A DNA stretch of 58,543 bases from Bacillota bacterium (GTDB lineage Bacteria; Bacillota; Sulfobacillia; JAJYWN01; JAJZPE01), in the NCBI GenBank assembly GCA_036504675.1, contig DASXUT010000067.1, positions 1 through 58,543 of the forward strand, written 5' to 3'. How positions within the stretch are numbered: the first letter of the stretch is position 1; the number at the start of each line of letters is the position of its first letter. A program made the position numbers and the translations under genes. Positions 41,815 to 51,384 of this stretch are shown piece after piece. The notes under the pieces are model-generated. The model did no database searches. It saw only the letters and a program-made list of their open reading frames with translations, and was not told the origin of the DNA.

Positions 41815-41850
41815 GCCACCGATTCGCCGGATTCACTTGAGTCGACCCAA

Positions 41851-41880
41851 GGACCCGGGAAACCCTGGGTCCCTTTTTTT
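41851..41880 (+). terminator. Strong Rho-independent terminator
   Basis: GGACCCGGG pairs with CCCTGGGTCC (one bulge, AAA loop), followed by CTTTTTTT. Ends the alpha-oxoamine synthase transcript. Confidence 0.92.
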
Positions 41881-42258
41881 GTCAGCCCAGACCATTCCAT
41901 TGAGTTTTTTGCCTAGTTAGCAGGGATGTCCGTGGACACCGTCGAATTGGTCAAGACATCTGACCAGCTGGATACCCTGGCCACCTGACCGGGCCTGGCC
42001 GACCGAGCCATCCACGTGAGTGCCAAGATCGAACGCCAAAACCGAACGCCAAAACCGAACGCACGCTGGTGGGAGCACCAGAACCCGGAGGCCGAATACC
42101 GACCGCCTGGTCAAAGCCCGCCGAGCCAATGAGGCCGCGGGCTTTGGTACAGCAGCGGAGTCCGATGCGGCGTCCGGAGTGATCGGACACAGTTCGTTTG
42201 GACGCACCCGTCGGACAATCTCGGCCATCGTTGGTCGTTTGAAGGGGGGTGAGAACCT
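41881..42258. other. Intergenic region before the GntR gene, with 13-bp repeats
   Basis: No supported gene. CGAACGCCAAAAC occurs twice in tandem, followed by a partial copy (42030-42063). The surrounding text is of mixed composition and may hold the GntR promoter, but no convincing -35/-10 pair was found. Confidence 0.5.
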
Positions 42259-42993
42259 GTGACTCCGTTCGCGGCGATTCGCACTAAGAAGGTCTATGAA
42301 GAGATCATCGAGCAGATCGAGGCCCTGATCACCGCCGGCGACCTGAAGCCGGGGCAGCAACTGCCTCCCGAGCGAGAGCTGGCTCAGCGGCTTGGGGTCT
42401 CGAGGCCGTCGATGCGGGAGGCCTTCAGCATCCTCGAGACGTTGGGCGTGATCGAGATCCGCGCCGGCGATGGGTCCTACGTCGCCAAGCGGCTGCCGGC
42501 TTCCTTGCTCAGCCCGATGGCCCTCTCGCTCGACCGGACCAGGCGGCGGATCCTCGAATCGTACGAGGTCCGTCAGGTGCTCGAGATCGAGGCGGCCCGC
42601 CTCGCGGCCGAGCGCGCCACGGCCGAGGACCGGGCCGAGATGGGGCGGATTTACGACCGACTGGCCGCCGCCTATCTGGGCGGTCGGGTCCCGGAGGATG
42701 GCGACACGTCCTTGCACCTGGCCGTGGCCCGAATGACCCACAACGAGGTCCTTTGTCAGTTGCTCGACGACCTGCAGGGCATCTTGCTCAAGATCAGCCA
42801 CGTCTTCTACCGGTCGGTCGTCAATCACGAGACCGGGGAGGAGCAGATCGAAGAAGCCGTGTCCGACTTCAATCACATCGCTCAGGCCGTCGTCGCCGGC
42901 GACCCCGACCGGGCCGCCGTGGCGATGAAGACCCACCTCGACCGGGTCAAGCCGATGATCATCAGCGGGTTGAAGGAAGAAGACATCGACTAG
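42259..42993 (+). CDS. FadR-family GntR transcriptional regulator
   Basis: 244 residues from GTG 42259 after GGGGGGTGAG. N-terminal wHTH: KVYEEIIEQIEALI, GDLKPGQQLPPERELAQRLGVSRPSMREA (residues 30-58) and GVIEIRAGDGSYV. C-terminal FCD all-alpha domain with SLHLAVARMTHNEVL (metal-binding Asp/His pattern) and FNHIAQAVVAGDPDRA. These sense small organic acids or amino acids. It lies 86 bases before the importer gene in the same direction, so it probably controls the 43080-56894 cluster and possibly the palindromic promoter at 40294. Confidence 0.93.
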   Translation: MTPFAAIRTKKVYEEIIEQIEALITAGDLKPGQQLPPERELAQRLGVSRPSMREAFSILETLGVIEIRAGDGSYVAKRLPASLLSPMALSLDRTRRRILESYEVRQVLEIEAARLAAERATAEDRAEMGRIYDRLAAAYLGGRVPEDGDTSLHLAVARMTHNEVLCQLLDDLQGILLKISHVFYRSVVNHETGEEQIEEAVSDFNHIAQAVVAGDPDRAAVAMKTHLDRVKPMIISGLKEEDID

Positions 42994-43079
42994 GGGCGCC
43001 CCCGGCCCCGGCCGAGGTTGATTCGAACCGCAATGAAGGCCGAGCCTAAAGGCTGAGGCAGAAGAAAGGGGAGAACAAG

Positions 43080-44786
43080 TTGACCGCTATCCACAGCCGC
43101 CTCCGCGGCAAGGGCTGGGCCAGGACGCTGTCCGTCCTGATCGCCTGCATCCTTCTCCTGACCCTGGTTCTCAGCGGATGCAGCGGGGCCAAGACGGCCA
43201 AGCGCGAGAACGTCCTGGTCATCGCCGGCGACACCGACCTTGATACCGCCCTCTGGACCCAGTCCGGTCTGTTCCTCATCGACCAGCTCCTGACGATCAT
43301 GGGTGAGCCTCTCGTCTACGTGCAGCCGGATGGCACGGTTCAGCCGGCCCTGGCCGATAGCTACGAGATGTCCACCGACGGGATGGTCTACACCTTCCAT
43401 CTCAACCCCAAGGCGAAATGGCAGGACGGCCAGCCGGTCACGGCCAAGGACGTCGCCTTCACCATCGAGCAGACCATCCTGCCCGATACGCCGTCGGGCG
43501 GCGGCCCCAGCCTCCTGCTGAAGGGTGCCGATGAGTTCGCCACGGGCAAGGCCAAGTCGGTCTCGGGCGTCGAGATCGTCAACGACCAGACCATCAAGCT
43601 GACCTTCGCCGAGAAGTCCGGCCAGGTCCTGGCCATCCTCGCCGCCGACGCCATCCTCCCGTATCACCTCCTGGGCAACGTCGCGTCGAACAAGATGGTC
43701 GACGACCCCTTCAACACCAAGCCCATCTACTGCGGCCCTTACAAGCTGACCAGCTGGACCAAGGGCAGCGAGATCGTCTTTGAGCGGTTCGCCGACTTCT
43801 TCGGGCCGAAACCGGCCTTCGACAAGATCATCTACCGGATCATCCCCGAGCCGGCGACGGCCATCGCCGAGTTGAAGGCGGGCAAGGTCGACGTGGTCAT
43901 GAACGTCCCCGTCGACGACTACGCCGGCCTCACCGCCGACGCGAACTTCAAGGGCGTCCAGACCAAGGGACCCTATGGGCGCCACCTGATGATCAACCAG
44001 AACAAGCCGGAGTGGAAGGACCTCAAGGTTCGCCAGGCCCTGACCTACGCCTTCGACTGGAAGGGCGTCCTCGACGGACTCTACAAGGGCAAGGGCACCC
44101 TTTCCACCAGCCTGTTCCATCCCGACAACTGGGAGTACAACAAGAACCTCCAGCCTTACGAGTACAACCCGGATAAGGCCAAGCAGCTCCTGGCCGAGGC
44201 CGGCTGGAAGGACACCAACAATGACGGCGTCGTCGAGGCCCACGGGGTCAAGGGGGTCAAGGACGGCCAGAAGCTGACGGTGGTCTTCCCGGTGACCAAG
44301 AAGTTGCAGGAGGACATCTCCCTGGTCCTCAAGGATCAGTTGGCCAAGATCGGCATTTCGGCCACCGTCCAGAACTATGAGGCCAGCGCCTTCTACGCCG
44401 ACGTCTACACCAAGGGCGGCACCAAGTGGGACCTGATCATGATGCAGTGGGGCAACTCCTTTGTCGGCGCCTGGCCCTCCTCGCGGGCCGTGGAGTTCAA
44501 CTTCGGCGGCGTCGGGACCACCCAGCACAAGCGGGAAGGTTGGGACGACAAGGCCCTGGCGGCCAAGATCGACGAGGTCATGCGCACCCCCGACCAGGCC
44601 AAGGCCAAGCCGATCTGGGACGACATTCAGAAGACCATCTATGACAACGTCTACCGGATTCACGCCTTCCGCGAAGATGCCTACATTGTCTACAACGCCA
44701 AGCTCAACGTCGACGCCAGCCAGCCGATCTGGGACATGATGTGGCTCAAGTTGAGCCGCGGCGCCGGTTGGAGCGACCTCAAGTAG
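43080..44786 (+). CDS. Oligopeptide-type ABC importer, substrate-binding lipoprotein
   Basis: 568 residues from TTG 43080 with AAAGGGGAG upstream. A signal peptide with lipobox LVLSGC is followed by SBP_bac_5 marks: PLVYVQPDGTVQPALADSYE, YTFHLNPKAKWQDGQPVTAKDV and VRQALTYAFDWKGVL. Family 5 proteins bind peptides, nickel chelates, glutathione, opines or other amino-acid derivatives. It is the first structural gene after GntR. The substrate cannot be read from sequence; the enzymes further on suggest an amide or thiazoline-type amino-acid derivative. Confidence 0.93.
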   Translation: MTAIHSRLRGKGWARTLSVLIACILLLTLVLSGCSGAKTAKRENVLVIAGDTDLDTALWTQSGLFLIDQLLTIMGEPLVYVQPDGTVQPALADSYEMSTDGMVYTFHLNPKAKWQDGQPVTAKDVAFTIEQTILPDTPSGGGPSLLLKGADEFATGKAKSVSGVEIVNDQTIKLTFAEKSGQVLAILAADAILPYHLLGNVASNKMVDDPFNTKPIYCGPYKLTSWTKGSEIVFERFADFFGPKPAFDKIIYRIIPEPATAIAELKAGKVDVVMNVPVDDYAGLTADANFKGVQTKGPYGRHLMINQNKPEWKDLKVRQALTYAFDWKGVLDGLYKGKGTLSTSLFHPDNWEYNKNLQPYEYNPDKAKQLLAEAGWKDTNNDGVVEAHGVKGVKDGQKLTVVFPVTKKLQEDISLVLKDQLAKIGISATVQNYEASAFYADVYTKGGTKWDLIMMQWGNSFVGAWPSSRAVEFNFGGVGTTQHKREGWDDKALAAKIDEVMRTPDQAKAKPIWDDIQKTIYDNVYRIHAFREDAYIVYNAKLNVDASQPIWDMMWLKLSRGAGWSDLK

Positions 44787-44895
44787 CCCGGTACCAAGGT
44801 GCCCCGTGGGCGGCGCGCAACGTCGCCCGCGGGGCGACCTCCTCGGGCAGCCTCCGACAGACCCGGCCGTCTCTTTTCTGAGGGAGTGAGGCCAG

Positions 44896-45849
44896 TTGGC
44901 CAAGTTCATCACCAGACGAGTCCTCCAGGCCATCCCCATCCTGATCGGCATCTCGCTGCTGGTCTTCTTGATGGTCAAGCTGGTTCCGGGCGACCCCATC
45001 AACGCCATCGTCCCTCCGGAGAAGCAGTCTCTGGTGGACCTCGCCGCCATCCGCCATCAATACGGGTTGGACAAGCCCTTCCTCGAGCAGTACCTGTTCA
45101 TGATGAAGGGCATCTTTACCGGCAGCCTGGTCTCCTTCAGCCAGCGCGTCCCGGCGATGACGATGATCGCCCGGACCCTCCCGGTGACGGCCCTTCTCGG
45201 GGTGACCTCGTTGATCATCTCGCTGATTCTCGGGGTAGCCCTGGGGGCCTTCGTCTCCCGACGGCCCTTCGGCCCGGCCGACCAGACCTTCTCCGTCCTG
45301 TCGCTGGGCGGGCTGTCGATGCCGACCTTCGTCAGCGCCCTCATCCTGATCTACTTCCTCACCGAGAAGCTTCGCCTCTTGCCGGCTTCGGGAATTCTGC
45401 CTCCGGGCGTCCAGGCCTGGTCCCTGGGGGGCATCCTGCCGCACATGGTGATGCCCGTCCTGACCATGTCCTTCGGGCTCTTGCCCGAGTTCTACCGTTT
45501 CACCCGGTCCTCGATGTTCGAGGTCCTCAGCGAGGACTACGTGCGGACGGCTCGGGCCAAGGGGCTCGCCGAAAGGACGGTCTTCCTGGTCCACGCCCTG
45601 CGCAACGGACTCCTCCCGGTCCTTACGATGTTCGGGCTGAACATCCCATACGTCCTGGGCGGTTCGGTGGTCCTCGAGAGCGTCTTCGCCATCCCCGGGA
45701 TGGGGCGCCTGGCCATCACCGCCGCCATGGCCCGTGACTACCCGCTGATCATCACGACCAACCTCATCGCCGCCGTCCTGGTGATCGGCTCGAACCTCCT
45801 GACCGACATCCTTTACGGCGTCGCCGACCCGCGGGTCAAGCTGCACTAG
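44896..45849 (+). CDS. Oligopeptide-type ABC importer permease (DppB-like)
   Basis: 317 residues from TTG 44896 with GAGGGAG upstream. Starts FITRRVLQAIPILIGISLLVF with the typical first helix, then LPGD-like PGDPINAIVPP. It has six helices, and EDYVRTARAKGLAERTVFLVHALRN is the EAA coupling loop. Partner of the next gene. Confidence 0.95.
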   Translation: MAKFITRRVLQAIPILIGISLLVFLMVKLVPGDPINAIVPPEKQSLVDLAAIRHQYGLDKPFLEQYLFMMKGIFTGSLVSFSQRVPAMTMIARTLPVTALLGVTSLIISLILGVALGAFVSRRPFGPADQTFSVLSLGGLSMPTFVSALILIYFLTEKLRLLPASGILPPGVQAWSLGGILPHMVMPVLTMSFGLLPEFYRFTRSSMFEVLSEDYVRTARAKGLAERTVFLVHALRNGLLPVLTMFGLNIPYVLGGSVVLESVFAIPGMGRLAITAAMARDYPLIITTNLIAAVLVIGSNLLTDILYGVADPRVKLH

Positions 45850-45873
45850 CCGCCGACGCTGGAGGAGTGGGAT

Positions 45874-46746
45874 ATGGCAAAGGAAAACGCAAAGAAGGTC
45901 CGAGGCCGGCGGCGCTCGCTCTGGCGGCGCTTCCGACGGTCGCGGGCGGCCGTCGTCGGCCTTGGCATCATCCTCGCCCTCGTCCTCGGGGCGGTCTTCG
46001 CCGGGGCCATCGCGCCCTACCAGCCCGACCAGCCGAACCTCAAGGCCCGCCTGGTCCATCCGTCGCCGCAGCACCTCTTCGGCACGGATCAGCTTGGTCG
46101 GGACGTCTTCTCGCGGGTCCTTTACGCCGGGAGGGTCTCGCTCAGCGTGGCCACGGTGGCCGTGCTCATCGTCATCTCGTTGGGTGTCTTCGTCGGGGCG
46201 GTGGCCGGTTACGCCGGCGGCCTCGTCGACACGATTTTGATGCGCTTGACCGACGTCATCCTGGCCTTTCCGACCTTCTTCCTGATGCTCGGGATCGTCG
46301 CCCTCTTCGGGCGCTCCATCCCCGTGCTCATCCTGGTCATCGGGTTGACCTCCTGGCCGACGACGGCCCGCATCGTTCGTAGCGAGTACCTGTCGTGGAA
46401 GGAGCGCGAGTTTGTCCTGGCCGCCCGGGCCACCGGGACCAGCCGCACCCGCATCCTCTTCCGCCACATCCTGCCCAACGTGATGGGCTCGGTGCTGGTC
46501 ATCGCCACCCTCCAGGTGGCCTGGGCCATCCTGGCCGAGGCCGGCCTGTCCTTCATCGGCCTCGGGGTCCAGCCGCCCACGGCCAGCCTCGGCAACATGG
46601 TCGCCGATGGTCGCTCGTACCTGCGCGAGGCCCCCTGGGTCACGCTCATGCCGGGGCTCGTCGTCTTCCTCTGCGTGATGTCCTTCAACCTGATCGGCGA
46701 CGCTCTCCGGGACGCCTTCGACCCGAAGATGGACATCCGTGGCTAA
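45874..46746 (+). CDS. Oligopeptide-type ABC importer permease (DppC-like)
   Basis: 290 residues from ATG 45874. Basic N-terminus then FRRSRAAVVGLGIILALVLGA, HLFGTDQLGRDVFSRVLY (the DppC signature), the EAA loop EREFVLAARATGTSRTRILFRH, and the C-terminal DALRDAFDPKM. Forms the membrane channel with the DppB-like subunit. Confidence 0.96.
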   Translation: MAKENAKKVRGRRRSLWRRFRRSRAAVVGLGIILALVLGAVFAGAIAPYQPDQPNLKARLVHPSPQHLFGTDQLGRDVFSRVLYAGRVSLSVATVAVLIVISLGVFVGAVAGYAGGLVDTILMRLTDVILAFPTFFLMLGIVALFGRSIPVLILVIGLTSWPTTARIVRSEYLSWKEREFVLAARATGTSRTRILFRHILPNVMGSVLVIATLQVAWAILAEAGLSFIGLGVQPPTASLGNMVADGRSYLREAPWVTLMPGLVVFLCVMSFNLIGDALRDAFDPKMDIRG

Positions 46747-46770
46747 ACAGTGAGAGGAGTCACACCAACC

Positions 46771-48597
46771 GTGCGCAACGACGCCACTGATCGCTATATC
46801 GAGACCGACGTCCTGATCGTCGGGGCCGCCGCGGCCGGGGCCCGGGCGGCCATCTCGGCCATGGCCGAGGGGGTCAGGACGCTGGTCGTCACTAAGAGCC
46901 GCTTCGCCAAGGGCGGAGCGACCCCGACGGCCAACGCCGCCGACCTGACCATCGACGGGCTGAGCGCGGCCGAGATCGGCCTTCCCGGCGACCGCCGCGA
47001 CAGCCCCGAGCAGTTCTTCCGGGACATCGTCGCCGACGGCCTCTACCTCAACAACCAGAAGATGGTCGAGGCCTACGTCCGCGAGAACCCGCCGGCCACC
47101 CGCGACCTGATCGACTGGGGGATGAAGGTCTACTCCTTCGAGGAGGCCCACTCCCAGAAGTACGTACGGGGAATCAACACCTCCGGCAAGGAGTTGCTCA
47201 AGGCCCTCGGACGTGGTCTGGCCGCGAACCCGCCTGAATGGCTCGAGGACCACATGGTCGTCGACCTCCTGACCAACGACGGGGTGGTCTGCGGGGCCGT
47301 CGCCGTCGACCAGCGCTATGGCGGGATCACCGTGATCAGTTGCAGGGCCGTGGTCATCGCCACCGGCGGTTGGCAGAACGGTTGGTCCATCAACTCGGCC
47401 TCGACTGACCTGACCGGGGACGGCCAGGCGATGGCCTATCGCGCCGGCGCCGAGTTGATCGACATGGAGATGGTCCAGGCCATGCCGGTGTGCCTGATCT
47501 GGCCGCCGTCGCTGCGGAACAGCTACCTCACCTACGTCCTGGCCGAGTGCGGCGTGGGTAGGCTCCTCAATGCCAACGGGGAGCGCTTCATGCAGCGCTA
47601 TGACCCGCGGATGCTCGAGCGGAGCACCAAGGAGATCGTCTCCGTGGCCACCGCCCTCGAGGTCCGGGCCGGCCGCGGGACCCCCCACGGCGGGGTCTAC
47701 TACACCCTCGAGGGGACGACCCGCGAGGAGTACGAGGCCGCCGTCGAGGCCGTCGCCCAGTACGCCCAGGGGAGCATCCAGTTCAAGGAGGGCTTCCCGA
47801 AGGTCGCCAGGGAGGCCTTCGAGGGCCGCGCCTTCGAGGTCGGCAACCTGATGCACTACATGATGGGCGGCATCCGGACCGATGAGGACGGCCGGGCGAA
47901 CGTCCCCGGTCTCTTCGCCGCCGGCGAGTGCACCGGCGGATTGTGGGGCGCCAGCCGGGTCTCCTCGGCGGTCAGCGAGGCGGTCATCCACGGGCGCATC
48001 GCCGGCCGGACGGCCGGGCGCTTCGCCAAGACCGCCGGCCTGGCCGCCGTCGACCGCGACCAGGTGGCCGCGGTCAAGACCCGGGTCCTCGCGCCGCTGG
48101 CGAGCGAGGGGGGACCGGCCCCTTATGAGGTCAAGCGGAAGATCCAGGACATCGCCGCCCGCGGCATCGGGATCGTCAAGGACGGCAATGAACTGGACCA
48201 GGCGCTGACCGAGCTGACCGAGATCGAGCGGGAAGACTTGCCGCGTCTGACCCTGACCGGCGCCAAGTCGCGGCTGGTCAACACCGAATGGGCGGAAGCT
48301 CTCCAGTTGCGAAACCTGGTCGAGGTCCTCAAACTGAGCGCGGCCGGTGCGCGACACCGTGAGGAGAGCCGGGGTTCCCACTACCGGCGGGACGCGGTGG
48401 TCATGGACAACGATCGTTGGCTCTGCAACATCGTCATCAGCCGGTCCGGCGACCGCGCCGTCCTCAAGGAGACCCCGGTCGTGGTGACCACCATCGAGCC
48501 GCCCAAGGGTCGGATGACCTACGAACAAGCCAAGCGAGTGGCCACGGCTTCGCTGTCCATCGTCGCCGAAGAACCCGGCCAGAAGAGGGATGAGTGA
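46771..48597 (+). CDS. Fumarate reductase/succinate dehydrogenase-like flavoprotein
   Basis: 608 residues from GTG 46771 (GAGGAG upstream); GTG 46750 is the alternative. VLIVGAAAAGARAAISA is a FAD fold with Ala replacing the middle Gly residues. TKSRFAKGGATPTANAAD occupies the flavin site; the His that binds FAD covalently in SdhA is not obvious. HYMMGGIRTDEDG and a late SRGSHYRRDAV keep the substrate-domain His and Arg. It resembles flavoproteins that act on substrates other than succinate. It overlaps a gene for a [2Fe-2S] protein and lies inside the importer operon, so it probably oxidises or reduces the imported compound. Confidence 0.85.
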   Translation: MRNDATDRYIETDVLIVGAAAAGARAAISAMAEGVRTLVVTKSRFAKGGATPTANAADLTIDGLSAAEIGLPGDRRDSPEQFFRDIVADGLYLNNQKMVEAYVRENPPATRDLIDWGMKVYSFEEAHSQKYVRGINTSGKELLKALGRGLAANPPEWLEDHMVVDLLTNDGVVCGAVAVDQRYGGITVISCRAVVIATGGWQNGWSINSASTDLTGDGQAMAYRAGAELIDMEMVQAMPVCLIWPPSLRNSYLTYVLAECGVGRLLNANGERFMQRYDPRMLERSTKEIVSVATALEVRAGRGTPHGGVYYTLEGTTREEYEAAVEAVAQYAQGSIQFKEGFPKVAREAFEGRAFEVGNLMHYMMGGIRTDEDGRANVPGLFAAGECTGGLWGASRVSSAVSEAVIHGRIAGRTAGRFAKTAGLAAVDRDQVAAVKTRVLAPLASEGGPAPYEVKRKIQDIAARGIGIVKDGNELDQALTELTEIEREDLPRLTLTGAKSRLVNTEWAEALQLRNLVEVLKLSAAGARHREESRGSHYRRDAVVMDNDRWLCNIVISRSGDRAVLKETPVVVTTIEPPKGRMTYEQAKRVATASLSIVAEEPGQKRDE

Positions 48598-48607
48598 GGT
48601 GCCGACG

Positions 48608-48967
48608 ATGAAGACCACCAACCAATCGGCGACCGCCGACCACGCCGAGGCCAGGACCGTCAGGACGATCAAGCTCGAGTGCTTCCGCTTCGACCCGGAG
48701 CGCGACGAGGCCCCCCGTTTCCAGACCTACGAGGTGCTCCTCGACGGAGAGATGCGGGTCAGCGACTGCCTCGAATACATCCGTGAGAACCTTGACCCGA
48801 CTTTGGCCTTCTTCGTCAACTGCAAGCGGGGCACGTGCGGCCGCTGCACGATGAGGATCAACGGCAAGCCCCAACTGGCCTGCCTGACCGTGGTCGACGG
48901 GGACACCCGGGTCGAGCCGGTCAAGGTCGGAGAGGTCATCCGCGACCTCTGGGTCAAGTCGATCTGA
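48608..48967 (+). CDS. [2Fe-2S] protein, SdhB N-domain only
   Basis: 119 residues from ATG 48608; in-frame starts at 48590 (ATG) and 48599 (GTG) are possible. The sequence matches the N-terminal plant-type ferredoxin domain of SdhB: CKRGTCGRCTMRINGKPQLAC carries the four ligands. The [4Fe-4S]/[3Fe-4S] domain is missing, so the protein is half of a normal SdhB. No anchor genes follow. It probably takes electrons from the flavoprotein and hands them to a soluble carrier or another complex. Confidence 0.85.
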   Translation: MKTTNQSATADHAEARTVRTIKLECFRFDPERDEAPRFQTYEVLLDGEMRVSDCLEYIRENLDPTLAFFVNCKRGTCGRCTMRINGKPQLACLTVVDGDTRVEPVKVGEVIRDLWVKSI

Positions 48968-48983
48968 GGTGGGAGGGATGACC

Positions 48984-50303
48984 ATGAACGGGCTGCTCGG
49001 AAACGAGGCCAGCGGGCGGAAGCCCGAGCGAATCGCCCTCGTCGGCGGAAAGCTCATCGACGGCACCGGCGCCCCGCCGGTGCCGGACGGGGTCGTCTTG
49101 ATCAGCGACGGCCTGATCGAGGCCGCCGGCCCGCGGGCCCGGGTCGGCCTGCCGGCCGGCTACCGGGTCGTCGACTGTGCTCGGAAGGGCGTCCTGCCGG
49201 GCCTGGCCGACATGCACGTCCACCTGTGCGGCGGCTGGGACGGCGAGTCCAGCGAGATGCTGGGCTTCCAGCGCTACCTCAACGCCTTCCTCTACGCCGG
49301 CGTGACCACCGTCTTCGACGTGGGCAACGTCTTCCCGTTCATCATCCAGGTCCGCCGGGAGATCGAGGCCGGGCGCATCCCGGGCCCGCGGGTCCACACC
49401 GTCGGACCGCTCCTCGACGGCCCCGACCCCTTCTGGTTCCCGCTCTCCCGGGTGATCACCTCGGTCGCCCAGATCCCGTCGGTCGTCGCCCAGCTCAAGG
49501 CGGCCGGCGTCGACGCCCTCAAGGCGTACTCCCAGCTGTCCCCGGTCCACCTGCAGGCCCTCGTCCGTGAGGGCGCGTCGCACGGCCTTCCGGTTATCCT
49601 CGACGCCTGGTACTCCAACGGCTCCTATGACTTGATGAAGAGCACCGGCATCGCCGCCTGGGGCCACCTTGATTCCTTCGAACCCATGACCGAGCGGGAG
49701 ATCGAGTACATGCGCACCATGAAGATCGGCCAGCTGACCACGCTGACTGTCTTCGAGGCCTTCTCCCGGCGTCGCCTGCGCGACCTGGCCTTCCTGAAGG
49801 AGCCGATCATCGCCGACACGACGCCACCGTATGTCTTCGAGGAGCTCCGGGCCTACGCGGCCAGGGCCATCGCCGACCCCTCGGCCGGGCAATCGGCCGC
49901 CGTCGGCCGCCTCGAGGTCGGGCTGAAGAACGCCAAGGCCCTTCACGACGCGGGGGTCCTCCTGGTGGCCGGGACCGACGCCCCCTACCCCGGCGACTTC
50001 CAGGGGGAGGGGCTCCATCGTGAGCTTGAGCTGCTGGTCGAGGCGGGACTCGAGCCGGTGGAGGCGATCGCCTGCGCCACCGGCAACGCCGCCAGGTTCG
50101 TTCGGGCCGAGTCGAAGTGGGGAACCCTGGCCCCCGGGCTGGCCGCCGACGTCATCGTCGTCGACGGCGACCCGGCCGAGCGCATCGGCGACTCGCGCCG
50201 GATCGACCTGGTCATCCAGGGCGGTGTCCCCCTTGACCGCTCCACCCTCCGCTACGACCCGGCTCGGGAGGTCGACTTCCGGCCGGTGAAGGGAATCACC
50301 TGA
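48984..50303 (+). CDS. Amidohydrolase-superfamily enzyme (imidazolonepropionase/prolidase-like)
   Basis: 439 residues from ATG 48984 with GGGAGGG upstream; ATG 48978 is possible. [30 protein letters not shown] (HxH metal pair), [11 protein letters not shown] holding the Lys position, [12 protein letters not shown] (His), and [14 protein letters not shown] (catalytic Asp). A TIM-barrel metal hydrolase acting on a C-N or cyclic amide bond. The substrate is not determined. Confidence 0.88.
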   Translation: MNGLLGNEASGRKPERIALVGGKLIDGTGAPPVPDGVVLISDGLIEAAGPRARVGLPAGYRVVDCARKGVLPGLADMHVHLCGGWDGESSEMLGFQRYLNAFLYAGVTTVFDVGNVFPFIIQVRREIEAGRIPGPRVHTVGPLLDGPDPFWFPLSRVITSVAQIPSVVAQLKAAGVDALKAYSQLSPVHLQALVREGASHGLPVILDAWYSNGSYDLMKSTGIAAWGHLDSFEPMTEREIEYMRTMKIGQLTTLTVFEAFSRRRLRDLAFLKEPIIADTTPPYVFEELRAYAARAIADPSAGQSAAVGRLEVGLKNAKALHDAGVLLVAGTDAPYPGDFQGEGLHRELELLVEAGLEPVEAIACATGNAARFVRAESKWGTLAPGLAADVIVVDGDPAERIGDSRRIDLVIQGGVPLDRSTLRYDPAREVDFRPVKGIT

Positions 50304-50352
50304 CGACCGACCGGGCCCAAAGGCCCGATGCCCTTTGAAGGTTGGTGAGAGC

Positions 50353-51384
50353 ATGAGCGAAGCACCGTTGCTCGAGGTCAGGGACCTCGAGACGTCCTTC
50401 TTCACTGGTGACGGTGTGGTCAAGGCGGTCGACTGCGTCTCCCTGCGCCTCGGCCGCGGCGAGACCCTCGGCCTCGTCGGCGAGAGCGGCTGCGGGAAGA
50501 GCGTCACCTCGCTGTCCGTTCTGCGCCTCATCCCCGACCCGCCCGGACGGATCACCGGCGGGCGGATCCTCTTCGACGGCCGCGACCTCCTCTCGGCCAG
50601 CGCCGAGGAGATGCGCAAGATCCGCGGCAACCAGATCTCGATGATCTTCCAGGAACCGATGACCTCGCTGAATCCGGTCTACACCGTCGGCTTCCAGGTC
50701 GCCGAATCGCTCCGTCTCCACCAGGGGATGGACAAGGCCCGGGCCCGGGCGAGGGCCGTCGATATGCTCCACCTGGTCGGCATCCCCATGCCCGAGCGGC
50801 GGGTCGACGATTACCCGCACCAGATGTCCGGCGGCATGCGCCAGCGGGTGATGATCGCTATGGCCCTGGCTTGTGAGCCCCGGCTGCTGATCGCCGACGA
50901 GCCGACGACGGCCCTCGACGTGACCATCCAGGCCCAGATCCTCGAGCTGATGAAGGAGCTCAAGGAACGCCTCGGGATGTCGATCCTTTTCATCACCCAC
51001 GACCTCGGCGTCGTCGCCGAGATGGCCCAGCGAGTGGCGGTCATGTACGCCGGTCAGGTGGTCGAAGAGGCCGACGTCCGGTCACTCTTCAAGGAGCCGC
51101 TTCACCCCTATACCCAAGGACTTCTGGCCAGCATCCCCGGGCTCGAAGCGGCCGCCGGGCCGCTCTATGCGATCGAGGGTACCGTGCCGAGCCTGCTCGA
51201 CCTGCCCCCCGGTTGCCGGTTCGCCGACCGCTGCCCGAAGGTCATGGAGATCTGCCGGACCAAGCCGCCGGCCCTCACCAGGCTTCAGCCGGCCGTCTCA
51301 ACCGGGCTTCAGCCGGCGGCCGCGGGTGAGTCGGGGCGGTCTGTCCGCTGCTGGCTGCAGGCGAAGGGGGGCGCAGCCTCGTGA
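50353..51384 (+). CDS. Oligopeptide-type ABC importer ATPase (DppD-like)
   Basis: 343 residues from ATG 50353. [15 protein letters not shown], Walker A GESGCGKS, signature [15 protein letters not shown], Walker [13 protein letters not shown], and the oligopeptide-type C-terminal extension with [14 protein letters not shown], whose Cys residues may bind an Fe-S cluster as in other members. Confidence 0.95.
   Translation: MSEAPLLEVRDLETSFFTGDGVVKAVDCVSLRLGRGETLGLVGESGCGKSVTSLSVLRLIPDPPGRITGGRILFDGRDLLSASAEEMRKIRGNQISMIFQEPMTSLNPVYTVGFQVAESLRLHQGMDKARARARAVDMLHLVGIPMPERRVDDYPHQMSGGMRQRVMIAMALACEPRLLIADEPTTALDVTIQAQILELMKELKERLGMSILFITHDLGVVAEMAQRVAVMYAGQVVEEADVRSLFKEPLHPYTQGLLASIPGLEAAAGPLYAIEGTVPSLLDLPPGCRFADRCPKVMEICRTKPPALTRLQPAVSTGLQPAAAGESGRSVRCWLQAKGGAAS

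Noticed and set aside
44779-48672. 1297-codon open frame on the minus strand
   Set aside because: Lies antisense to importer permease and flavoprotein genes with clear family motifs. Its Gly/Asp/Arg/Pro-rich sequence has no domain, as expected for antisense frames in GC-rich DNA.
48954-50630. 558-codon frame antisense to the amidohydrolase
   Set aside because: Antisense shadow of a gene with metal-site motifs.
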